From positions 1,674,001 through 1,738,000 of the forward strand of contig OZ251225.1 of NCBI GenBank assembly GCA_965240325.2: 64,000 nucleotides of DNA, written 5' to 3'. This DNA is from Rebecca billardiae RCC1528. Lineage: Eukaryota > Haptophyta. Of the stretch, positions 20,900 to 29,207 are shown piece by piece (within the stretch, counting starts at the first letter, position 1; the number at the start of each line of letters is the position of its first letter). The position numbers were made by a program, and so were the translations under genes. The notes under the pieces were generated by a model. It made no database searches. It saw only the letters and a list, made by a program, of their open reading frames with translations, and was not told the origin of the DNA.

Positions 20900-22984
20900 A
20901 TGTGGCGGGGCGAGGTCGTCGCAGCGGAGTCGCCGCTGGCTGCCCTGGCAGATGGCTGGCGCGAGAGCGACGAGACGCTGGAGCAACTCATGCACGCCTA
21001 TGCCGTCGACTCGCGTGCAAGGACCCGCCCAGCACGGGTCGAACGGGTCGAGCAGGCTGTCGTCGGCAAGCTGGTCGCCGAATGGAGGAAGCATGCAGCG
21101 GATGGCGGTGACGATGCACTCGGCGCTCTGCGTGACCTCGGGCAGCAGCTCGGGCTGCGATTGCACGGCAACACGAAGCGCGATGGCTGGCTCGATGCTA
21201 TCGAAGCCCGATTGCACGAGCACCCGACCACCTGTGTCGAGCTGGCTGTGCTCAGGTCTCGGCTTGCGCGCGCAGAGGAGCGAGCACGCGTCGCGGAGCA
21301 GGCCTTGTCGCACAGCACGCCGACGAAGCCTTCGCGGTCGATAGAGGACGATCTCTCCGCCTCGAAGACGGGGCTTGCCCGTCCCGTGCCGGCGCCCACC
21401 GGCGCCTCCGTGGAGGGCACCGACAGTGCTCTGTGCGGCGCAGACACGTCGGGGACTGTGCTCTGCGCGGCGCAGACGGCAATCAACGTCGCGAGTTGGA
21501 ACGTGCGCAAATTCACGTACAAGGACCGCGACGAGGACGCGGTCCGCGTGGCGTTCCTCGCCGACGAGCTCACCTACGCGGGCGACCCGCCGCACCTCCT
21601 CTTCCTCCAGGAGGTCCAAGTCGGCGCGCACGGCGAGCGCGCGGTCGAGGAGCTGGTGCATGCGGTTGCCGAGCGCGCGCCCACGTGCCGCCTGCGCTTC
21701 CAGCTCTCGGCGCATGCCGGGAACAACGAGCGGTACGCGGTGGTGTGGGACGCGGGCGTGCTCGGAGACGAGCCGCCTTACCTCGAGCTCTGGTCGGACC
21801 CCCTCGGCGACGACGGCCTGCCGTTTGGCCTTGCGATCGCCGCCACCGACCGCGCCGCGCTCGAGGAGCTGTGGAGGCAGACGGCGGACAAGGCGGCCTT
21901 CGCGCGGATGCCGCTGCTCGCGCGCTTCCGGTCGCACCCGGCGGTGTTCTGCACGGTGCACCTGTCGGCGGACGAGAGCAAGGCGGTCTGGGCCGTCGCC
22001 GAGGCGCTGTCGCTCCAGGCGCTCTGCCTGGCCACGAGCGCGGGCGACACAGCCGACCCTCGTTGCAGCGAGGGCGTGCCCATGGTCCTGTGCGGCGACT
22101 TCAACGAGGACCAGTGCTCGCACGGCCAGTGGAGCGAGGATGGGCGGTGCGAGGTCGCGCGACGATTCCCGCGCCTCGCAGCTCTGCAGGACCGCTTCTT
22201 CCGCAGCTTCCACCGGTGCATCGCGCGCCGGTACGCCACCAACCTGTACCCTCTCTTCAGGGTGGGCAAGCACAATGACAACCTCTGGATCTCAGGCCGG
22301 CACTTTGATCTCGAGTCGGTGCTGCCGGTCGTGGGGCCGGCGCAGCAGCTCTACCTGTACGTGACGCGCAGGGTGACAACGCAGAGCACGCGCTTGGAGG
22401 TGAACGACGTGGCGCTGAGCGTCTTCACCGACCACCGGCTCATCCACATCATCCTCGCGCCCATCGAGGTGCGCCGCTCGGGTGCGGAGGCTGAGGCCGA
22501 GGCCGACGCCGATGGGCCGGCCGCGGCAGGCACGGGCACTGCTGAGCGATCGACGGCGCATGGGCGACGGGATGGGCCCGTGGACCAGGACGCGCCTGGC
22601 ACAATCAGACGCCCGCGCGGAAGGGCGCCGAAGGGCCAGGACTGGGACCCAGCCGAGGGCAAGTGGGTTCCCACGGCTGACGCAGCCGACGGCGCGCACG
22701 ACGCGCCCAAGCCCGGAGCAGATGTGACGGTGCCGTCCTACTTCCGGCAGCCGAGGGGCCGGCCTCCAAAGGGCAAGACGTGGGACACGGCGACGGGAGT
22801 GTGGCAGGACGTGGGCAGTGCCAGCGCGGAGGCCCCCGCGGAGGCGCGCGCGAGCAGTGGTGGCAGCAGGAGCAGCAGCAGCCAGCAGCACGCGATGCCG
22901 CCCGCCATGCGGCCCGTGCGCAGGCCGCCCGGACGGCCTCCCACGGGCAAAGTGTGGGACGGGGTGGTCGGTGAGTATGTGTAG
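20900..22984 (+). CDS. Endonuclease/exonuclease/phosphatase protein with AT-hook-like repeats
   Basis: A 694-residue intronless protein. Residues 1-180 are helical and charged. The EEP domain (about 190-520) shows the metal-dependent core: INVASWNVRKF, LLFLQEVQVG with the catalytic Glu, YAVVWDAG, VLCGDFNEDQC with the Asp-Asn pair, HNDNLWISG and FTDHRLIHII with the final Asp-His. These match nucleases and phosphodiesterases of the DNase I/Exo III superfamily. After it come three copies of a motif of about 20 residues: RRPRGRAPKGQDWDP, RQPRGRPPKGKTWDT and RRPPGRPPTGKVWDG. The PRGRPP core is an AT-hook, so DNA binding is likely. The ATG at 20900 was chosen because upstream sequence overlaps the divergent gene. 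The substrate, DNA or lipid, is not determined by the sequence alone. Confidence 0.75.
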   Translation: MWRGEVVAAESPLAALADGWRESDETLEQLMHAYAVDSRARTRPARVERVEQAVVGKLVAEWRKHAADGGDDALGALRDLGQQLGLRLHGNTKRDGWLDAIEARLHEHPTTCVELAVLRSRLARAEERARVAEQALSHSTPTKPSRSIEDDLSASKTGLARPVPAPTGASVEGTDSALCGADTSGTVLCAAQTAINVASWNVRKFTYKDRDEDAVRVAFLADELTYAGDPPHLLFLQEVQVGAHGERAVEELVHAVAERAPTCRLRFQLSAHAGNNERYAVVWDAGVLGDEPPYLELWSDPLGDDGLPFGLAIAATDRAALEELWRQTADKAAFARMPLLARFRSHPAVFCTVHLSADESKAVWAVAEALSLQALCLATSAGDTADPRCSEGVPMVLCGDFNEDQCSHGQWSEDGRCEVARRFPRLAALQDRFFRSFHRCIARRYATNLYPLFRVGKHNDNLWISGRHFDLESVLPVVGPAQQLYLYVTRRVTTQSTRLEVNDVALSVFTDHRLIHIILAPIEVRRSGAEAEAEADADGPAAAGTGTAERSTAHGRRDGPVDQDAPGTIRRPRGRAPKGQDWDPAEGKWVPTADAADGAHDAPKPGADVTVPSYFRQPRGRPPKGKTWDTATGVWQDVGSASAEAPAEARASSGGSRSSSSQQHAMPPAMRPVRRPPGRPPTGKVWDGVVGEYV

Positions 22985-23032
22985 ATAACTATAGCGCTGC
23001 TGGCTACTTCCATTAATGAGCTGCTACTATAG

Positions 23033-23033
<1 letters not shown>

Positions 23034-23098
<65 letters not shown>
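23034..23098. repeat. (TA)n microsatellite, about 65 bp
   Basis: An uninterrupted alternating TA tract directly downstream of the EEP gene. Confidence 0.97.
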
Positions 23099-23101
<3 letters not shown>

Positions 23102-23543
23102 CTCAGAAGTAGGCGGCCAGCCTGTCGCGTGTTATCGGCCGGCTACGGCACGGCTCTGAAGACTGCCGCTAATCAGTGTCGTCGCGCCCTCATTGACATC
23201 GCCTTCAGATGTAGCTAGTCGCGTCGTCGTCGATCTGAATATAAATCTGATGATATCTATAGATCGTCGCGTCGCGTGCAGACTGCATCAGCGGGCTATA
23301 GCACTGCAGCGTCGGTCGTCCCGGCCTGACTCCGCCTCGTCCGGTCCGGCCCGCTTATACGGTATACCGCTAGCTGCTAGCGCGCGGCGGCCTACAATAG
23401 CGCGCTAGCGCGCGGTGCGGCGGTGATGGCTATGCTAAGGCAAGTGAGCAGCGCCGCATAGCGGCAATAGCGCATCAGTACTAGCTAGTCGTAGTATATT
23501 AGTAGTAAGCTACCGCCTACATAGCTAGAAGTAGATAGCTACT

Positions 23544-23577
23544 AGAGAGAGAGAGAGAGAGAGAGAGCTGAGAGAGA
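23544..23577. repeat. (GA)n microsatellite
   Basis: A GA tract with one interruption (GCTG). Confidence 0.9.
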
Positions 23578-24157
23578 ACCGCGCACTTTGAATCGCGCTC
23601 TACAACCAGCCACCAGGTCTACTGCTAGCTAGCTGTCGGCGGCCAGTGTTGGAGCCATCCAGGGCGTAGGCCGGGCCGCGCCTCCGTCCGAAGCCGCGTC
23701 AGGCTGTCGACGGTGCTGTAGTTCAAGTCACTGATGTAGAGTTCGGGCTCGCGCCGTATAGGCGTAGGCTTCCGGGCGCAGCCCGTGAGTAGATATATGC
23801 AGCAGTACGTTGGCACCGTCGTAGCCTCGACAGACGACGACGGTGTGACGGTCGTGGCTGACGCGCCGTGGCCGTGGACCGTACTGGCGGCGTATATATC
23901 AGTAGTCGGTCATCATCATGCATCTGTGATAGCTGCAGTGCCCGTGACAGCCGCCGGCACGCGCTAACTGCGGAGGCCCGTACGTGGACCATGGCAGATA
24001 GACTGACGAATGAACAGACTGTGCTGCACACCTCGGCGAGGCACCGCCCCCCGCCGCGCGCGCACTCTTGTCGCTACCGCCGCCAACAGGCAACACACGG
24101 TGCGCTGCCTCGATCAGCCGTGTCCGCGACGCCAGCGAGATGATGGGACACTGACAC

Positions 24158-24286
24158 TCAGTCACCGCCATCGTTGAGGTTGAGCACGGCCATGAACGCC
24201 TCCTGCGGCACGTTCACCTTGCCGATGGTCTTCATGCGCTTCTTCCCCTTCGCCTGCTTCTGCAGCAGCTTCTTCTTCCGCGTGAT

Positions 24287-24324
<38 letters not shown>

Positions 24325-26622
24325 GGGGCGCAATCTGCGAGGAGGCGACCACCTGCGCCGCCGGACGGGTGCACACGCACGGCAGTGTGTTTGTGCGTGC
24401 GTGCGTGCGTGCGTGTGTGTGCGTGCGTGCGTGCGGGCGGGCGGGCCCGGGCCGCCGCGCAGCGAGTGCGCGCACCTTCGCGCCGATCGACGCCTGGATC
24501 GGCACCTTGAACTGCTGCCGCGGGATCAGCTCCTTGAGCGCGCGCGTGAGCTTCTTGCCGGTCGAGTGCGCCGAGTCCGCGTGCACGATCAGCGCGAGCG
24601 GCGGCGCGGGCTCATAGTTGATGAGCACGTCGAGCTTGACGAGCTTGTTCGTGCGGTACTCGATCGGCTTGTACTCGAGCGACGCGTACCCCTTCGAGCG
24701 CGACTTGAGCTCGTCGAAGAAGTCGGTGATCACCTCGGCGAGCGGCATCTCGTACTTGAGCGTGATCCGCCCCTCGGTCACAAACTGCATGTCTTTGAAC
24801 TCGCCGCGCCGCCCCTGGCACAGCTCCATCAGCGTACCCGAGTACTCGGCGGGCGCGAGCACCTCGAGCGCGACGTACGGCTCGGTGACGCGCTCGATCG
24901 TCGACGCGTCCGGCATCCGCGCCGGCGTGTCCACCGTGACCTCCTCGCCCGCGTGCGTGTACACCTTGTACACGACTGACGGCGCGGTCACGATCAGGTC
25001 GAGGTCGTACTCTCGCTCGAGCCGCTCCTGCACAATCTCCATGTGCAGGAGGCCGAGGAAGCCGCAGCGGAAGCCGAAGCCCATCGCGGAGCTCACGTCG
25101 GGCTCGAAGGTGAGCGCCGCGTCGTTCGTCTTCAGCTTCTCGATCGAGTCGCGCAGCTTGGGGTAGTCGTCCCCCACCGACGGGTAGAGTCCGCAGTAAA
25201 CCATCGGCACTGGCTCTCGGTAGCCCGGCAGCGGCGTGACCGACTGGTCTGAGGCGTACCTGCTCAGCGTGATCGTGTCGCCGACGCGCGCGTCCTGGAT
25301 CGACTTGATCGCGCCGGTGATGAAGCCTACCTCGCCCGAGCGCAGCACGTCCACCGGCCTCTGCGTCGGGGTCATCACGCCGACCTGCGCGCGCCGCCAC
25401 GGTCGGCAGCGCGCGCCGAGCGAGCGGGTGAGGGGGGGGCGCGCACGGCGGCGGCTGGTCGTCAGCCGCGGCGCGTGGCGATGGGCACGGCGGTGCGTGC
25501 GCAGCCCGCGCCCTCATGAGCTGAGCCAGCACCGCGCGCGCGCGCCCCCCGCGCTCCCCGCGCCGCGCACCTCGAGGCACTCCGCCTCGAACTTGGTCGC
25601 CATGAAGCGCAGCCTGTCTCCCTTCTTCACCTCGCCGTCCACGACGCGCACAAACACGACCACGCCGCGGTACGCGTCGTAGTAGCTGCCGGGCGTGGCG
25701 GGGGGTCCGGCGCGCGCGGGCGCGTGAGGAGTGGGCGCGCGCCGCGCGCGGGCGCCACGCCGCGCGCCGCGGCCGACGCTCGGCCGGTGCACACGCCCGC
25801 CCGACGGGCGCGCGCGCGCCGCGCGCGAGTCGCGATCGGCGCGCCGCGCGCGCACGAGTCAAACACGAGCGCGCGGAACGGCTTCTCGCGCGCCTCGGCG
25901 GGCGGGGGCACGCGCTCGACGATGGCCTCGAGGATCTCGTCGATGCCGATGCCCGCCTTGGCCGACGCCTGGATCGCGTCGGTGCAGTCCAGCCCGATGC
26001 ACGACTCCACCTCCGCCGCCGTTCGGTCCACGTCCGCGGCAGGCAGGTCAATCTTATTCATCACCGGGATCAGCTCGAGGTTCTGGTCGAGCGCGAGGTA
26101 GACGTTGGCGATGGTCTGCGCCTCGACGCCCTGCGACGCGTCGACGACCAGGAGCGCGCCCTCGCACGCCTGCAGCGAGCGCGCCACCTCGTACCCAAAG
26201 TCGACGTGGCCCGGCGTGTCGATCAGGTTGAGGATGTAGTCCTTGCCATCCGCCGCCTTGTAGTGCATGCGCGCCGCCTGCAGCTTGATGGTGATCCCGC
26301 GCTCGCGCTCGATGTCCATGTTGTCGAGGAGCTGATCCTTCATCTCGCGGTCGGTCACCGTGCCCGTGCGCTCGATCAGCCGGTCCGCCAGCGTCGACTT
26401 GCCGTGGTCAATGTGCGCGATGATGCAGAAGTTGCGGATCCGATCGGTCGGCACGCCCGTCTCCGCCCAGGACTCGGGGACGCCCGTCGGCTGGAGCGCG
26501 GTCATGCGCACCTGCCGCGCGCCACGCAGCGCGCTCGGCGGCTGGCCGACGCGCATGGCGTTCGCCAGCGCGCCGAGGCTGAGCGCCAGAACGAGGTGAT
26601 GACCGCGTCCTCTGAGCGCCAT
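24158..26622 (-). CDS. lepA: Elongation factor 4 / LepA GTPase, probably plastid, four exons
   Basis: LepA back-translocates stalled ribosomes or assists initiation and assembly of organellar ribosomes. Exons: 26622-25856, 25685-25571, 25384-24476 and 24352-24158, giving 661 residues. Exon 1 has the leader [20 protein letters not shown] followed by a Ser/Arg region, which looks like a signal peptide plus transit peptide and suggests a complex plastid. The GTPase motifs are [29 protein letters not shown] and [10 protein letters not shown]. Exon 2 has [19 protein letters not shown]; exon 3 has [20 protein letters not shown] and the LepA-specific C-terminal domain; exon 4 has [20 protein letters not shown] and the GKKRMK tail unique to EF4. 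All three introns begin GTGCGC and end CAG. The start is the first ATG in frame. Divergent from EngB, 172 bp away. Confidence 0.95.
24386..24440. repeat. (TGCG)n-like microsatellite within a LepA intron
   Basis: A GTGCGTGC-type repeat lies in the last LepA intron and merges into a GGGC-rich stretch. Confidence 0.85.
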
Positions 26623-26794
26623 CCTGCTGCTTTCCAGCACTTTCGCGCCGGGCCGGGCCGTGCTTCCTGCGTGGTGTGCATCCGGGGCAACGTCGTCGTC
26701 TAGTACGTAGTACAGCGATTGAGATTCTCACGGGGCCGCCCATCAAACTGGTCTGATCAAGAGCAAGCGGCCGGGCGTCGTCAGGAAGCGCGCC

Positions 26795-27733
26795 ATGACA
26801 ATGGCGCGTGCTGCCCCCGTGGTGGCCCATGTGCGACGATTCGCCCGCCGCGCAGCACCCGCCACCGGCGCCGGGCGAAGGCGGCGTGGGGAGCGCGCGG
26901 ACTGCTCGGATATTGTCGAGCGCCGCGCCGCGTTCAGCGAGCAGCTCGCTGACGACAAGACGCCGTACGATCCGCACAAGCTGCAGGGCCTGCTGCGCGC
27001 CGGGTACAAGACGCGGCACAATCAAAAGGCGGCAGTGCTGCGCCGGCGCGGCGACGCGGCCGCGATCTTTCTGGGTTCGGGCCTCGACGCTGACTTCCCG
27101 CCAAACGAGCTGCCCGAGGTCGCGCTCATCGGCCAGTCCAACTGCGGCAAGTCGTCGCTACTGAACGCGTTCATCGGCTCGGTCACGGGCGAGGGCCTGG
27201 CGCCCGTGTCCCCGCGTGCCGGCTGGACGGCGCAGCTCGGCTTCTACGCGCTTGAAGCCGAGTATTACGAGGAGACCGAGCCGCGCCTCGTGCTCGTCGA
27301 CCTGCCGGGCTACGGCCCGGCCGTGGGCGACAAGGGCACGCGGCAGCGCTGGCGCCGTGCGATCAAGCAGTACCTGCGGGAGCGGCGGCAGCTGCTCTCG
27401 GTGCTGGTCCTCGTCGATTGCGAGCGCGGTCTGGAGGAGGACGACGAGCAGTTCCTCGCGGGGCTGCAACGCCGCGGCACGCCGCACGCCGTCGTGCTCA
27501 CGCGCTGCGACCTGCTACCGCCGGTGCAGCTCGCGCGCTGCCACTACCTCGTGACTCGCAGGCTCGAGGCGCTCGGCAGCCCCGCGGCCGACGACGTGCC
27601 GGCCGTGCGCGTGCTGACGGGCGTGGGCATCGAGGAGCTCTGGCTTCGGCTGCTCACGGGGGTGGTCAGCTGGGCGGAGCAGCAGCAAGAGTCGCAGCTG
27701 TCCCAGGAGACGGAGGTGTCGGGTCGTCACTGA
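26795..27733 (+). CDS. engB: EngB/YihA-family ribosome-assembly GTPase
   Basis: A 312-residue protein with an arginine-rich N-terminal leader suited to organelle import. The GTPase motifs follow the EngB order: G1 IGQSNCGKSSLLNAF (about residue 112), a G2 region SPRAGWTAQLGFY, G3 LVDLPGYGPAVGDK (about residue 168) and G4 LTRCDLL (about residue 235), then a TGVGIEELW segment near the G5 loop. In bacteria EngB is needed for large-subunit assembly; plant and animal homologues act in plastids and mitochondria. The G4 Lys of TKxD is Arg here, which some family members share. The gene is intronless and head-to-head with lepA, another organellar translation GTPase, which suggests shared regulation. 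Confidence 0.9.
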   Translation: MTMARAAPVVAHVRRFARRAAPATGAGRRRRGERADCSDIVERRAAFSEQLADDKTPYDPHKLQGLLRAGYKTRHNQKAAVLRRRGDAAAIFLGSGLDADFPPNELPEVALIGQSNCGKSSLLNAFIGSVTGEGLAPVSPRAGWTAQLGFYALEAEYYEETEPRLVLVDLPGYGPAVGDKGTRQRWRRAIKQYLRERRQLLSVLVLVDCERGLEEDDEQFLAGLQRRGTPHAVVLTRCDLLPPVQLARCHYLVTRRLEALGSPAADDVPAVRVLTGVGIEELWLRLLTGVVSWAEQQQESQLSQETEVSGRH

Positions 27734-28046
27734 GACGATCTGACAGAGTGACACTGACAGACTCGACGGTGCACGTAGCGTCTAGCGACAAGAACGTGCG
27801 CGTTGCCAATAATGATGATGATGATGATGATGATATGCTCAGCAGCATAAGAGGCAATCGTCATCATCAGTAGTAGTAGCAGATAATTATTAATTTCTGC
27901 CACGACCTAATAAGTCATTCAGTGCCTGTCAGAGCATTGTCACTGTCATCCGTGGCGGTACGCCATGTCGATGTAGACCTGTCCAGGATGACGATGAGCT
28001 CAGACCTCAGTGATGATGACTGATGACGCGTTTCACCAATAATATA
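27734..28046. other. Convergent spacer with an ATG/ATC trinucleotide tract
   Basis: About 310 bp. A (ATG)n run lies near 27809-27834 and related CATCATCAG near 27861-27871. No gene. Confidence 0.7.
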
Positions 28047-29015
28047 TCACCGCCGCCTGGCACTGGCCTGCTTCCCAGCCCCAGGCCCGGCGGAGTGCCT
28101 TGGCGGCGCCTGCGGCTGCCCTCGTTGCTTCGCCGCCTTGGCCTTCCCCGGCTTCTTCCCCGCCGCGGTCCGGAAGACTTTGCGGGCACCCTGACCTGTG
28201 CTCGTGCTGCCGAGCGAGCCGCGCTTTGCACTCAGCTTGCCGGCGTGCTTGTTGGCAGCCCTGCCGCCCGGCCTGCCCCCGGGCGCGGGGCTGTGCGGGC
28301 TGCGCGCGCGCTTGTGGGGCCGCGCCGCGTGCTGGGCGTGGTTGAAGTGCAGCCGGTCGGCGCGCGTGAGCTCGTCGTTCCCGTCCTTCTCCTCCTCCTC
28401 CTCCGGCTCCTCGTCAGTGTCGGAGCGCGGTCGCTTGCGCCCGGCCACAGGCGGTGTGAAGCCACTCCGGCTGCCGCCCCTCTGATCGACGGCGAGCGAC
28501 GCGGCGACGATGCGACGCTGCATGCCGACGTCCATGCCGGGGCGACCGCAGTCTTCCCCAAAGTGGCCGCGCTGCCCGCAGTTGTAGCAGAAGAGCCGGA
28601 GCGCCGGATCCTTGGTGTGCGTGCAGTCGAGATGGCCGCGTTCGCCACACACCATGCAGCGCACGCGCGCAAGGTCGTCTGCCGTGTACGACGGCTTCGT
28701 CATGCACGCGGCGGCGATGTGGCCGAAGCGGCGGCACTGCGAGCAGACGACCATGGTGCTGCCCTTCCCACGGCACTCCTTGCTCTGGTGCCCGGGCGTG
28801 CCGCACCGCCAGCAGCACTCCTGCGGGCAGTCGCGCGACTCGTGAGTCACGGACGCGCAGAGGTAGCACCGGCGCCTCCGGTCGCGATCACGGCGGCCGG
28901 TGCCCGGCGTAGGGAGGAAGTACCGACCGACGTGGCCGCCGCCACCCGCGGTCGCAGGCGACGTGGACGCGCGCCTGGACCGGCCGGGGTCTGGCGTTGA
29001 GGCGAGGATCACCAT
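28047..29015 (-). CDS. CCHC zinc-knuckle protein (ZCCHC7/Air-like)
   Basis: A 322-residue protein with a run of Cys/His knuckles in its first half: CYLCASVTHESRDCPQ, CWRCGTPGHQSKECRG, CSQCRRFGHIAAACMT, CMVCGERGHLDC and CYNCGQRGHFGEDCGR. The serial CX2CX4HX4C pattern with partly degenerate members matches the Air1/2-ZCCHC7 group, in which the knuckles bind RNA and the TRAMP poly(A) polymerase for nuclear RNA surveillance. The C-terminal half is disordered and very basic, with an acidic EEPEEEEEKD stretch and Lys/Arg/Gly-rich sequence that may serve as nuclear signals. The start is placed at the ATG at 29015; the same frame stays open upstream across the antisense of the calpain gene, but that part has no family features. 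Divergent from the calpain-like gene, 192 bp apart. Confidence 0.8.
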   Translation of the reverse strand: MVILASTPDPGRSRRASTSPATAGGGGHVGRYFLPTPGTGRRDRDRRRRCYLCASVTHESRDCPQECCWRCGTPGHQSKECRGKGSTMVVCSQCRRFGHIAAACMTKPSYTADDLARVRCMVCGERGHLDCTHTKDPALRLFCYNCGQRGHFGEDCGRPGMDVGMQRRIVAASLAVDQRGGSRSGFTPPVAGRKRPRSDTDEEPEEEEEKDGNDELTRADRLHFNHAQHAARPHKRARSPHSPAPGGRPGGRAANKHAGKLSAKRGSLGSTSTGQGARKVFRTAAGKKPGKAKAAKQRGQPQAPPRHSAGPGAGKQASARRR

Positions 29016-29207
29016 GCTGACTTTCACCGACACGGGGCGACGACGGGGGAGGCTCGCCACTGCGGCACTGTGCAAACGCTCCTGGACCGATCCCCGGACA
29101 CCCAGGACTGACGTTTCATGCCTACCGACTGTTGCGCGCCCGGCCTGCGCTCTTTGCTGCGCTGCTGCGCTCACCCACGACCGGGGCCACCTCGGCACTG
29201 CAGCAAG

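Larger units (their letters stand above)
22985..24157. other. Intergenic region with TA and GA microsatellites
   Basis: Contains the microsatellites listed separately and AT-rich flanks. Many CTAGCTAG-type short palindromes occur at 23380-23640. No coding frame shows bias. Confidence 0.6.

Noticed and set aside
20417-22273. A 618-codon minus-strand frame opposite the EEP gene
   Set aside because: No motif; the plus strand has an intact EEP core, and the true minus gene there uses other exons (20736-20634 and 20500-20250).
23034-23098. TA tracts considered as possible CRISPR or origin features
   Set aside because: They are simple dinucleotide microsatellites; there are no spaced direct repeats.
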